Of a DNA stretch of 34,396 bases, positions 18,860 to 27,262 are shown in pieces. The position numbers were made by a program, and so were the translations under genes. Source of the stretch: an uncultured Methylococcaceae bacterium (GTDB lineage Bacteria > Pseudomonadota > Gammaproteobacteria > Methylococcales > Methylococcaceae). The notes beneath the pieces were generated by a model that searched no databases, had not been told where the DNA came from, and saw only the letters and a program-made list of their open reading frames with translations. Each line of letters begins with the position of its first letter. Within the stretch, counting starts at the first letter, position 1. Where the stretch lies: positions 1 through 34,396 of the forward strand of contig CAIZPP010000178.1 in assembly GCA_903934875.1 (NCBI GenBank), written 5' to 3'.

Positions 18860-19781
18860 GCTTCCCCAACATGTCCGGTAGCAGTGCGCCAAGCGCATTT
18901 TTAACCGCCGAGGATGCGGCCAGCAAATCTTGCCGCTCATGTTCGTTAAGTTCTGGTTGGAGAGTGCGGATGACACCGCTGCGCCCGACCACCACCGGGA
19001 TGTTTAAGCAATTATCGGTGATGCCCATCCAATCGTCGAAGCGGATGGCCAATGGCATGGTGCGATTTTCGTCTAATAGGATGGATTCAAGCACCATGCT
19101 GGCGGCGGTGGCAATGGCATGGTTAGTGTATCCCTTCAGATGATAGACTTCGAAACCGGCTGCTATCACTTGGTCAAAAAGCTGCCTGTGGTAAGGCGTG
19201 TCGCCTATGAGTTCCCCGCCGGCTTGGGCATTGCCCAACACCGGAAATTGATGCGGCCCATGTTCACCCAGCACATAGGTGCGCAGGTCGTCGGGGTGGA
19301 TGAGCAATTCCTTCGATAGCAGGAAGCGGTAGCGCGCCGAGTCCACCAAGGTTCCCACGCCCATGACCCTGTGGGGCGGAAGCCCAGTCAATTTGACCAC
19401 GGCATAGGTCAGCACCTCCACCGGGTTACTGAGGATGACAAATAGCGCGTCGGGATTATTGCCGGATAATACCGGGATGAGTTCCCGAAACAGGGCGACG
19501 TTTTTTAAGCCAAGTTCTAGTCGGTCAGACATCTTCGCGTCCATTGGTGTCGAGGCCGTGATGACGACAATGTCGCAGTCTTTAACCTCGCCGTTGGTAC
19601 AGGCTTCGATGCGCATAGGCCGCGGGCAAAAGGCCAGAGTGTGTTGCAAATCTAGCGCGTCTCCTTGCGCTTTCTTACTCGTACGTCCGGCAATCACCAG
19701 ATGGTCACAAAGTTGTTTGAGAACCAAACAATAGGCTAGGGTGGAGCCGACTCGTCCGGTGCCGATGATGGCGATTTTCAT
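18852..19781 (-). CDS. Lactate/malate dehydrogenase family protein, atypical specificity
   Basis: A 309-aa oxidoreductase of the LDH/MDH family with the Rossmann motif GTGRVG (7-12) and catalytic D147, R150 (VDSARYR) and H174 (GEHGPHQFP). The position that is Gln in lactate and Arg in malate dehydrogenases is Met80 ([16 protein letters not shown]), so the substrate cannot be deduced. At the end of beta-2, where NAD-dependent members have an acidic residue, it reads IAGRTSKKA, which suggests NADP use. The convergent dicarboxylate transporter next door makes an organic-acid substrate plausible. A family 2 element starts 2 bp upstream of the ATG and no Shine-Dalgarno is visible. Confidence 0.82.
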   Translation of the reverse strand: MKIAIIGTGRVGSTLAYCLVLKQLCDHLVIAGRTSKKAQGDALDLQHTLAFCPRPMRIEACTNGEVKDCDIVVITASTPMDAKMSDRLELGLKNVALFRELIPVLSGNNPDALFVILSNPVEVLTYAVVKLTGLPPHRVMGVGTLVDSARYRFLLSKELLIHPDDLRTYVLGEHGPHQFPVLGNAQAGGELIGDTPYHRQLFDQVIAAGFEVYHLKGYTNHAIATAASMVLESILLDENRTMPLAIRFDDWMGITDNCLNIPVVVGRSGVIRTLQPELNEHERQDLLAASSAVKNALGALLPDMLGKPT

Positions 19782-19783
19782 AT

Positions 19784-19953
19784 TACAGCATTTTCAACAT
19801 CAAAGAGTTACTTGGTAGTGGGTATCATAGCGCAGGTTATTCGGTTAACAAAGAAAAATAATAAAGGGCACCCAATCAAACCATCCTGCGTTTGAATTGC
19901 TTTGCAAAATGATATAACTTAACAAGTAACTCTTCGATATTAAAAACGCTGTA
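19784..19953. mobile_element. Family 2 element, chimeric 170-bp copy
   Basis: TACAGCATTTTCAACATCAA at the left and ATATTAAAAACGCTGTA at the right form the terminal inverted repeats. The left 65 bp match the right end of the element at 34116-34237, read in reverse. The remainder matches the reverse complement of the element at 31619-31740. The joint is at GTTAAC (about 19846-19851). It lies directly before the start codon of the dehydrogenase gene. Confidence 0.7.
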
Positions 19954-19997
19954 GCTTGAAACATTATTCCCTTATTACTACAGAATTGGACAAAGTG

Positions 19998-20086
19998 TAG
20001 AAGGATGGGCAAAGGCCCTTTGGGGCCGTGCCCATCTTGGGCGGCGCGGTTTGATGGGCACGGCCTGACGGCCTTTGCCCATCCTA
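19998..20086. repeat. Large palindrome built on GATGGGCA units
   Basis: GGATGGGCAAAGGCC...GGCCGTGCCCATC on the left is mirrored by GATGGGCACGGCC...GGCCTTTGCCCATCC on the right. Each arm is itself an inverted repeat. This is the same design as the inner palindromes of families 1 and 3 with different sequence. It lies in the 368-bp gene-free gap. Confidence 0.6.
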
Positions 20087-20149
20087 CCAATCAACTATTT
20101 TAGAGTGATACGGGAGTAAGTAGGTGGCCAAATACTTATGAACGCCTAC

Positions 20150-20578
20150 TTACCAACAGATATTGACCAAAGAACCGCCAAGGTTGAATAGTAGGCACGG
20201 GTCAGGCGCTACTGGCTGATAAAGCTTTACTGCAAGGTTAAAGCTGTTAGTTGGAGGAGCACTACTTGCTGTGCAATTCTTGTCTGTTGTGGAATCGCAG
20301 GGTATCAGCTCTTTACCCGGAGGAAGCTTTGTCGTACCATCCTTTGTTACGTTATTATGAGCACTAAGTGCCCTGACATTGCCTTTGGAATCAATCAGTA
20401 GAATAACCCTGACATCATCTTTTTGCAGAATGTTCGCTATGCCTTTGCTGAAGTCTTCATCACGACCCTTAGATTTAAAACCGCCATCGGCGTAGCTTAT
20501 TCCAGGGGCAGTTAAGGCAAGAGTAAAGGCAAGGGATGAAAAGACAATTTTGCATTTGTGCGAGACTATATTCAACAT
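20150..20578 (-). CDS. Small exported protein of unknown function
   Basis: A 142-aa protein with an N-terminal signal peptide (KCKIVFSSLAFTLALTAPG, cleavage probably after ISYA). The mature part begins DGGFKSKG, contains a short beta segment VRVILLIDSKGNVRAL and has four cysteines (PCDSTTDKNC, DPCLLF, NICW) that could form disulfides in the periplasm. I do not recognise the family. AGGA precedes the ATG. It follows the FecR-TPR-barrel gene in the same direction with a 135-bp gap, so the two may be co-expressed and functionally linked. Confidence 0.7.
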   Translation of the reverse strand: MLNIVSHKCKIVFSSLAFTLALTAPGISYADGGFKSKGRDEDFSKGIANILQKDDVRVILLIDSKGNVRALSAHNNVTKDGTTKLPPGKELIPCDSTTDKNCTASSAPPTNSFNLAVKLYQPVAPDPCLLFNLGGSLVNICW

Positions 20579-20713
20579 TTTAACAATCCTGATTAAGTGT
20601 GTTTAAAAAAGGGTTTCACCCGTCTCAATTACGGGTTTATGTTGGCTGGTTTAATGGCCCATACAACTAGTGCTGTAGGGGGGTTGTCTATCCAACTTGA
20701 CGTTAATCTTCGC

Positions 20714-23700
20714 TTAGAAGGATAGTGTGATACGGCCATAGAATGCGCGACTCGGAAAAAAGGGTGCCTGTTCATAGACTTGGGAGCGCAAATAGTTACT
20801 CTGGTAGCGGAAACTATGGTCGAATAAATTGCGTATATCGAACTGGATGATACCCAGGCGTTGCGGCAAGCGGTAGCCGATGGAGGTATCGACTAGGGTG
20901 AAGCCCTCCTGCTCGTATCCTGCTGCGTCATTGACATAAACCTGCTGGTTAATATAGGTTGTTGTCACTTGGCTAAACCAGCCAATCGGGTCGAAATAAG
21001 ACAAAGTCAGGGGCAGGGTATGGGTTCGGGTGCTTGGCGGCTGATTTCCAACAAAATCACGGTCAAAAAAGTCTTCGTAGGTATAATCTAAATGTGCACT
21101 TATCCTGTCGGTGGGCATCCAATAAAAATACCCATGATAGAGCTGCTCCCTCCAAGAGAGGTTGCCGGTTTGGTTGCTGCTGCCAGAGGAATAATAGGGA
21201 ACAGCCAGATCGCGCTGGCTAATTTCTAGACCCGCCGAAGCCTGCGAGTTGATATGTTGATCCAATGCGAAACCATAACGGGTGGCCCTAGTACCCAAGG
21301 GATCATCATACAATTGATTGAAGCCTGAAATTTGCACGGGTTCCAAGGTTTGCTCCCCAATTCTAACCTGGCGTAGGGTCTTAAAATAACCCAAACGCAA
21401 GGCAGTTCCGTCAAAAATCTGCCAAGTTAGGCCTGCTTTTGGATTGACTTTTGTCAAATCCACCTGTTGTGCGTCTAGTTTGAGGGAGTCGACCCCCAAG
21501 CCCAAGGTCCATGTCATGCGGTCGGGAAAGCGGGTGTGGAAATAGGCATACCCGTTGGTTTCGACCCTATGCTGGTCTGTGGAGTTAAATCGATTTTGTT
21601 GAATGGCAATAGCTGCCGCTCCAGGCACCGGGGACGGAATCAGCAGGTTGATACCAGTCAGGGTGTTGAGTTGTCCATTTGTCTCAATATGGCCAAGCCC
21701 GACGACAGAGTCAAACCACTCGTGGCGGTAAACGTATTGCATTTCGCCGCTATAGGAATGCCAGCCCAGTGGAGTGTTGGTCTGGACACCAGGGGCTGGA
21801 CTGGAATTAACTTGTTGGTTATCGTCCTGATAGGCGAAGGTAGTCAGTAAATTGGAAGACAAAGTGGGTGACCAACGGCTGCCTATTCGATAAGTATTGG
21901 AGGTTTCGTGGTTTCGGTAGGTATTTTGTTCTGCCATTTCGGTCGCCGTGGGTGCGAATTGCAGGGGGAGGAAGCCGTTTTCGGTTTCCCTGTGCCGGTA
22001 TTCGGCCATGACGTTGAAATTTGGCACCACTTGGGCCTGTAGATAAGCCGTGTAGAGATTTTGGTCAATGTCATCGTTTTTGCGAAAGCCCGAGGTGGCG
22101 TAATGCATTTGTCCCAGGCTGCCTGACAGGTTGTTGTAAATGCCCGATAACACCGTTTCATTGCCATAGGTGTTGAAACTGCCGACGGTGGCCGAAGGGA
22201 GCAGGGAAACTTGGTTGCGGGCAAACAAGGGGTTGAATTCGTTCATCGAGGGATCGGTTGGCCCTAGTCCAGAGACGGTCAGCAGATTCCTTTCCGCTTG
22301 TTGCGGCTGCAGCGGAGTGATGTTGATCGGTTGCAGCATTTGGGACTGTAGCAAGGCACTGACACGGGCCACATCTTGCCGCGGGACATTCAGTAATGAG
22401 TCGGAGAGTAGGCGGTGCGAAGTGTAGTCGGACGGGTCGGATTCAAGCGCATTGAAGGCTTCCAATTGCCCCAGCCGTTGAAATCCCAATTGGTTGTAGA
22501 TGCGGCCCAAGGCCGAACCCCGTGCGGCGAGGTCGTCATCCAGCAACAGCTTGGAACGGTAAACGGCCCGGTTGCCGTTCAGTTCAATGGCTTTCCGCAT
22601 GTCTTGCACGGCTTCGACTTCCCGGTTCTCGGTCTGTTTTTTGATGGCACCATAAAACCAAGGTGTCGGGTCTTTGGGGTCTAGCTGTTTTGCCAAGTCA
22701 AATTCCGTCGCCGCAACCTTGCTATTTTTCTGTTCGTAATAGGCTTTGCCCAGATAACTGCGGTTTAGGGCATTATTGGGGTCTAGGTTGGTGGCGATTT
22801 CCAAATCGGCGGTGCCTGCCTCCAAGTCACCCGCACGGATTTTTGCGAGTCCCAGGCCGAAGCGGGGCAGGGGGTCGGCATTGTCTAGGTCAATGGCTAG
22901 GCGAAATGTCTTGGCCGCCTCGGCATAATCCATTTCAGTCAATTGGGCGTAGCCTAGCACCGCCCATGCCCGTGCCAAGCGTGGATTGATTCGTGTGGCC
23001 GCCTCCGCCGCCTCCCGCGCTTCTTCACGTCGGCCTAAGGAGGAGAGCAATTCGGCCTCGCGGGCGCGGGCCAAACCGTTATCCGGGGCCAAGCTTGCGG
23101 CCTGGGTCGCCGCTTGCAGAGCGGCATCCAATTGGAAATCGGCCTGCCGGGCATAGGACAGTGCGGTCCAGGCTACCGGCGATTGGGGTTGCAGTTCAGC
23201 CGATTGTTGCGCTAGCTTCAAGGCTCTGGCTTTGTCGTTATGAGCCAAGGCGGTGATGGCTTGCAAAGCCAGAACCTCGGCTAGGCGGGGGTCGGTGTTG
23301 CCTATGCCTTCCAATAGTGGCCGGGCCTCTTCCACCCTGCCCATGCCAATCAGCAAGCCAGCGCGTAGAATTTTGTCGGGGTTTCCGGCAGAATCCAGGG
23401 TTGCCAACGCGCCCAGACTGTCGCCATCAAGGTAGCGTGAGAGAGCCTGTTTTACGGCTGGATCGGAAGCATTCTGCCGCAGGCTTTGCAAGTCGATGAT
23501 CGGCGGGTAGTACAGCGCCCATTGCACGGCGTCTTGTGGAGAAACGAGCAGTTTGCGCACAGGTGCCTGGCCTGCCTTGGCGACGGCAGCCTGCCCGCCG
23601 GTCAGCGTGACGCTTCCCTTGTCGTTGGATGATTCCACCGTGCCTTCCAACACAGTGACCTGGCTTTGCCCGTCATCGGCTGAAACAAGGAATTCAGTGC

Positions 23701-24115
23701 CCCGGATGGTGGCATTGACATAATGGGTGCGGACATCCAACGAGCTAGGCGTCCGGCTGCGCACATACATGATGCCTTTGAGCAAGTCCAGCCAGGAAGG
23801 GGCTCTGTTTTGCAGGCCGGAAAACACGATGGTGGTTTGTTGGTCTAGAGAGATGACCGTCTTGTTGTTCAATTCCACGGTGGCACGGCTTTGCGGGCGG
23901 GTGTGTATCCTGTCACCGGGGCAAAAGTCTCGTTCGGGCGACACAGGCTTCCATTTTTCCGGCCCCTGCTCCTGGATATCCAGCGCACCTTGCAGTGTCA
24001 CCAGCCGCGCAGCTTTTTGCCCGCAACTTGCCCTTGCCTGCTGCGGGGCGGACAAACCTGCTAAGAGTGCCAGAAGAAATAAAGGCGTACAATGATGGAA
24101 GGAACAGCGGCGCAT
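20714..24115 (-). CDS. FecR-domain, TPR, outer-membrane beta-barrel fusion protein
   Basis: A 1133-aa exported protein. The start at 24115 (MRRCSFHHCTP) gives a clear signal peptide (LFLLALLAGLSAPQQARA); the longer frame to 24247 is not credible. Residues about 35-190 form a FecR-like domain (CPGDRIHTRPQSRATVELN, TTIVFSG, VNATIRGTEFLVS). Residues about 220-560 are tetratricopeptide repeats (for example ARAWAVLGYAQLTEMDYAEA). From about 625 to the end the sequence is rich in alternating aromatic/polar strands and ends ...YGRITLSF with a terminal Phe, the outer-membrane barrel signature. The barrel resembles TonB-dependent receptors but no plug domain is seen. It probably presents FecR and TPR domains in the periplasm; the function is unknown. 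Confidence 0.85.
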   Translation of the reverse strand: MRRCSFHHCTPLFLLALLAGLSAPQQARASCGQKAARLVTLQGALDIQEQGPEKWKPVSPERDFCPGDRIHTRPQSRATVELNNKTVISLDQQTTIVFSGLQNRAPSWLDLLKGIMYVRSRTPSSLDVRTHYVNATIRGTEFLVSADDGQSQVTVLEGTVESSNDKGSVTLTGGQAAVAKAGQAPVRKLLVSPQDAVQWALYYPPIIDLQSLRQNASDPAVKQALSRYLDGDSLGALATLDSAGNPDKILRAGLLIGMGRVEEARPLLEGIGNTDPRLAEVLALQAITALAHNDKARALKLAQQSAELQPQSPVAWTALSYARQADFQLDAALQAATQAASLAPDNGLARAREAELLSSLGRREEAREAAEAATRINPRLARAWAVLGYAQLTEMDYAEAAKTFRLAIDLDNADPLPRFGLGLAKIRAGDLEAGTADLEIATNLDPNNALNRSYLGKAYYEQKNSKVAATEFDLAKQLDPKDPTPWFYGAIKKQTENREVEAVQDMRKAIELNGNRAVYRSKLLLDDDLAARGSALGRIYNQLGFQRLGQLEAFNALESDPSDYTSHRLLSDSLLNVPRQDVARVSALLQSQMLQPINITPLQPQQAERNLLTVSGLGPTDPSMNEFNPLFARNQVSLLPSATVGSFNTYGNETVLSGIYNNLSGSLGQMHYATSGFRKNDDIDQNLYTAYLQAQVVPNFNVMAEYRHRETENGFLPLQFAPTATEMAEQNTYRNHETSNTYRIGSRWSPTLSSNLLTTFAYQDDNQQVNSSPAPGVQTNTPLGWHSYSGEMQYVYRHEWFDSVVGLGHIETNGQLNTLTGINLLIPSPVPGAAAIAIQQNRFNSTDQHRVETNGYAYFHTRFPDRMTWTLGLGVDSLKLDAQQVDLTKVNPKAGLTWQIFDGTALRLGYFKTLRQVRIGEQTLEPVQISGFNQLYDDPLGTRATRYGFALDQHINSQASAGLEISQRDLAVPYYSSGSSNQTGNLSWREQLYHGYFYWMPTDRISAHLDYTYEDFFDRDFVGNQPPSTRTHTLPLTLSYFDPIGWFSQVTTTYINQQVYVNDAAGYEQEGFTLVDTSIGYRLPQRLGIIQFDIRNLFDHSFRYQSNYLRSQVYEQAPFFPSRAFYGRITLSF

Positions 24116-24239
24116 ATTCTTATCTCTAACTTTGTTGGATAAGATTGTGCTTCCATTTGCCGCCAAGAACAAGAGAAATTTGTTTGGAGACATCCCCATG
24201 TATGCCAAATGGGAATTGCTGGCGCTACATGGCTTCCAC

Positions 24240-24369
24240 GGGTGCAATTAAAAGTGATGCAGACGAACCAGCAGTCTTTGAATTTATACCGGGAGTGCAA
24301 GGCCTGCCTTGCCTTTAGATGCCCTCGCAAGGCAGGCCTTGCACTCCAGCATCACTTTTAATCGCACCC
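24240..24369. mobile_element. Family 3 MITE-like element, second copy
   Basis: A 130-bp element with ends GGGTGCAATTAAAAGTGATGC and GCATCACTTTTAATCGCACCC. It is flanked by perfect 9-bp direct repeats GGCTTCCAC (24231-24239 and 24370-24378). The inner palindrome (24291-24348) equals that of the 14.6 kb copy with one mismatch. It is inserted in the last codons of the mutarotase gene and supplies its stop codon. Confidence 0.88.
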
Positions 24370-25275
24370 GGCTTCCACGCTATACCTGACCCACAGCTTA
24401 TACTCTTCCCTGGGAGCGATGGCCACCACATCATCGGCGGCGTTGGCAGTTTCAACACAGACCATATTGGCATGGCAACCCTCGTCCATATCGGCCATTG
24501 CCGAGGCCTTAGCGGACCACGGGTTCCAGACGATGGTGGAGTGGCTGCCTTTTTTACTGATACGGATGCGGCGGTTTAAACTGGGATCGTCGATTTGACA
24601 GTCGGTGCCGGAATCCAGGTAAATGCGATCTATCTCGGCGGCTATGGTGATCGGTCCCTGCTGTTTTTTGCGCTGTCCATCTTCAAGTTTGTCGATGTAA
24701 GTACAGCCGTCCAAGCCTTGGATAGAAATTTGCCTGATATCGCCCACTCGAAAATAGGTGTGCAACGCCTGGCCGATGACGACAGGTTGCAAACCCTCGT
24801 TGCGGGTGGCCAGTTCGATTTCCAAGGTGTTGCCCAGGGTAAACCGAACCTCCACAGGTGTCGGATGCGGCCAGACGGTTTGGCTGGCTGCTCTTGGCGG
24901 CAGGCGTAAGGCGATGAAAGTAGTGCCGTCATCCAACTGGGCTGTATTGGCCACTTCCCAAAGCGAGGTGCGGGCAGGCCCATGGAAGGGGTAGCCTGGC
25001 TCGGTGGGATGCGATGCGAACCAAGGCCAGCAGATGGGCACCCCGCCGCGTATCGGCTTGCCCGCGTTAAATTGCGCCAAGGGCGACAGCCAAATAACCG
25101 GTTGCTGTTTGCGTGGTGTCCAACTTGCCAGATGGGCACCGTGCAGGAAGAGGGTGGCACTGGCGTGTAGGTTGCTGATTTCGGCGATTGCCAGCCCGCC
25201 GGGGCCTCTGCGAAAACTCAAATGGCCGTCTATGCCGAATTTGTTGTTTAGGGCGGGTAGGTCAACGGTATTCAT
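24358..25275 (-). CDS. D-hexose-6-phosphate mutarotase (YeaD family)
   Basis: A 305-aa galactose-mutarotase-fold enzyme interconverting anomers of glucose-6-phosphate or related sugars. Family motifs: LHGAHLASWTPRKQQPVIWL, GKPIRGGVPICWPWFASH, FHGPARTSLWEV, the catalytic His region IGQALHTYFRVGDI, and NPWSAKASAMADM. The start is MNTVDLPALNN at 25275, with AGGA upstream; the ORF extends further but the extra 71 residues overlap intergenic sequence. The family 3 insertion changed the C-terminus. The duplicated target encodes VEA, after which the element adds GCD and a stop, while the uninterrupted sequence would read VEAM-stop. Likely operon with the acyltransferase and smrA. Confidence 0.9.
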   Translation of the reverse strand: MNTVDLPALNNKFGIDGHLSFRRGPGGLAIAEISNLHASATLFLHGAHLASWTPRKQQPVIWLSPLAQFNAGKPIRGGVPICWPWFASHPTEPGYPFHGPARTSLWEVANTAQLDDGTTFIALRLPPRAASQTVWPHPTPVEVRFTLGNTLEIELATRNEGLQPVVIGQALHTYFRVGDIRQISIQGLDGCTYIDKLEDGQRKKQQGPITIAAEIDRIYLDSGTDCQIDDPSLNRRIRISKKGSHSTIVWNPWSAKASAMADMDEGCHANMVCVETANAADDVVAIAPREEYKLWVRYSVEAGCD

Positions 25276-25337
25276 AGCAGTCCTGTTGGTACGAGTGGTG
25301 AGTGGCTGGTGGTCGAAGAGGCTTGCGGCGGTTGCTC

Positions 25338-26486
25338 CTAAATCCGGCAGTTGGACAAAAAACCACCAGCCGCTACCGCCCTCCCCAATCGCTTTCCCAA
25401 TGCCATGCTGGGAACCTCGACAAAGCGGTAAGAGAGTGCTGCGAGGCAAACGGAGCAGGCTATGGTCGAAACGAATCCTAGCCACCAAGCAAACAAGAAC
25501 TCATCGTCGGATGCATTAAGCTGGCGCAGGAACCATGGCGTAGCATTGATCAGCACCGCAAAATGGATGAGATATATACTATAGGAAATCTTTCCGAGAT
25601 AGCGCAGGATCGGTAAAGACAGTATTCGCTGGGATTTTTCCGATGCAATCACAGATGCTAACAATACACCTGCGCCTAGGCCAGTCAGCCAGCCGATGGC
25701 ATCGGGGCTGACCCAATCGTCGGAAGTCTCGCCCATGGTGTACAAAAATAGCCCGGACAACCAAGCCAAACGCTTGTAAACGCGGTTGGAGCGCAGCCAT
25801 AGGGAAAGCGTATGCTTGTGCTTGGCCATCACTATCCCGAGCATGAAATGGAATAGAAAAGCGGATACGCCTAGGGGAAAAATGGCGAACAAACTAAAGA
25901 ACACCAGCCAAGTTGTGCTTCTGGCAACTAACAAAATACCGACAGGCACAAGCAAAGACAGGGCTAATTCGATACTCAGCGTCCAAGCCTGCGGAACGAA
26001 TACCATTTTCATCCTCATGCCCAGCAAGAAACTGTCTTTGAGAAAATCAGCCCATCCCGCAGGCTGTCCCCACAAAGTGGATAGCCAGCCGTTTTGCCTA
26101 GGCACAGTGGCGGGAAAATTTGCAAAGCACCACTGGTATCGCTGATATAACAAGGCACTTACGACCAAAACCAACAGGTAAGCCGGCCAGATTCTGAGGA
26201 TTCGCCCCAAGATGAAGGCGAGGATATGGTAGTTTGACAGGTCAGGGGTCGTTGTCAGTCGGAAATGCTTCAGCGAAAGCACCAAACCGCTTAACACAAA
26301 AAAGAGGGACACCGCCGCTTCTCCATCCCACCAAATATGCAAGGGAGAATAGGTCAGCAGTCGGTCGCAAAAGTCGCTACGGCAGGGAAGATCATAAGCG
26401 CGCACATAATGCGAGCCGATGACCGCCAGTGCGGCCAAGCCACGGACGGAGTCCAGATAAGCTACATGGGGCTGAGTGGATGGCAA
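25338..26486 (-). CDS. Acyltransferase 3 family membrane protein
   Basis: A 382-aa integral membrane acyltransferase, of the family that O-acetylates surface polysaccharides, LPS or similar acceptors. It begins YLDSVRGLAALAVIGSHYVR with the conserved R-G and the catalytic-type His. The second conserved Arg region is ILGRILRIWPAYLL. About ten hydrophobic segments are visible, including YLGKISYSIYLIHF, the typical C-terminal family signature. It starts 15 bp after the smrA stop, indicating co-transcription. The acceptor is unknown. Confidence 0.88.
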   Translation of the reverse strand: MPSTQPHVAYLDSVRGLAALAVIGSHYVRAYDLPCRSDFCDRLLTYSPLHIWWDGEAAVSLFFVLSGLVLSLKHFRLTTTPDLSNYHILAFILGRILRIWPAYLLVLVVSALLYQRYQWCFANFPATVPRQNGWLSTLWGQPAGWADFLKDSFLLGMRMKMVFVPQAWTLSIELALSLLVPVGILLVARSTTWLVFFSLFAIFPLGVSAFLFHFMLGIVMAKHKHTLSLWLRSNRVYKRLAWLSGLFLYTMGETSDDWVSPDAIGWLTGLGAGVLLASVIASEKSQRILSLPILRYLGKISYSIYLIHFAVLINATPWFLRQLNASDDEFLFAWWLGFVSTIACSVCLAALSYRFVEVPSMALGKRLGRAVAAGGFLSNCRI

Positions 26487-26501
26487 GCCAATTTCCTTAA
26501 T

Positions 26502-27104
26502 CTAATGGGGTTCCGGCTTGCCCGAGCTTAGTCCGAGCCTTTCACGCACTCGATCCTTGGCTTTTTCAGATTTGCGCAACAGCAGGTAAACCGCGCCAGT
26601 TCCTCCATGGAAACCCTGTGCGCTGTGGAAGGCCATGATCTCTTTGAATTGGGGTAGCCAGCGGGCGAGGTAGCTTTTGATCATTGCCCGGCTGTCTTTG
26701 CTTCTTGTGCCTTTGCCGTGGTTGATCAGTGCCGTGCGGACCTCGTAGCGGATGCAGTCGCGTATGAAGGCAAACACTTCAACCCTGGCATCCTCCACTG
26801 TCATCAGGTGCAAGTCCAACGTTGCATCTATCCTGTAGCCGCCGCGTTGCAGAGTTTGGAAAACGCCATTTTGAATGCCGCTTCGCTTGAAACTGAGCAC
26901 CTCCTGGGGATGGACGAATTCAACAAATCCAGTGGTGAGGAAATTATCATCTTTTTCGGCAGGGCGTTGTGCCGCTGCGCGCCGATATAGCGTACCTGGT
27001 CCAGGCTTTTCACGGGACCGTTGCACCGGCTGGGGGGCTTCGCCTTTCAATGGACGCACCCCCGCCATCTCCTGATCGAAAAAAAGCTTGTCTTTGTGGT
27101 TCAT
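26502..27104 (-). CDS. smrA: Smr domain protein, SmrA-type DNA endonuclease
   Basis: A 200-aa protein with a C-terminal Smr domain (about residues 95-175), the nicking-endonuclease-like domain also found at the end of MutS2. Motifs: LDLHLMTVEDAR, the INHGKGTRS loop, and FHSAQGFHGGTGAVYLLLRK. The N-terminal half is basic and low in structure, as in gamma-proteobacterial SmrA. Full length. First gene of the apparent smrA-acyltransferase-mutarotase transcript. Confidence 0.88.
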   Translation of the reverse strand: MNHKDKLFFDQEMAGVRPLKGEAPQPVQRSREKPGPGTLYRRAAAQRPAEKDDNFLTTGFVEFVHPQEVLSFKRSGIQNGVFQTLQRGGYRIDATLDLHLMTVEDARVEVFAFIRDCIRYEVRTALINHGKGTRSKDSRAMIKSYLARWLPQFKEIMAFHSAQGFHGGTGAVYLLLRKSEKAKDRVRERLGLSSGKPEPH

Positions 27105-27199
27105 TTCCGCTCACCCCGCAATCAAGGTTCTTATTATAATAAACTTGAGGAACTTGGGGTGCGGGGCGTTTTTTAGCCTGGTCGTTTGGTGTTCGGCAG

Positions 27200-27233
27200 C
27201 CCGCCCGCCACGGCACAAAACGTGGCGGGCGGG
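27200..27233. terminator. Strong hairpin between smrA and hsp20
   Basis: CCCGCCCGCCACG pairs perfectly with CGTGGCGGGCGGG around an 8-nt loop. A second stem (GACGG/CCGTC, 27233-27256) with an adjoining run of T lies between it and the hsp20 stop codon. Together they probably end the hsp20 transcript. Confidence 0.6.
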
Positions 27234-27262
27234 ACGGCAAAAATATCCCGTCCGGCGCTTTT

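Noticed and set aside
20714-24115. Classification as an ordinary TonB-dependent siderophore receptor
   Set aside because: No plug domain or TonB box is seen, and the N-terminal 600 residues are FecR and TPR domains rather than a receptor plug.
24116-24247. N-terminal extension of the FecR-TPR-barrel protein
   Set aside because: It would bury the signal peptide 44 residues inside and runs into the family 3 element; the Met at 24115 gives a standard signal sequence.
25276-25488. N-terminal extension of the mutarotase
   Set aside because: The extra 71 residues overlap the acyltransferase gene end, and the Met at 25275 has an AGGA site and the family-like start.
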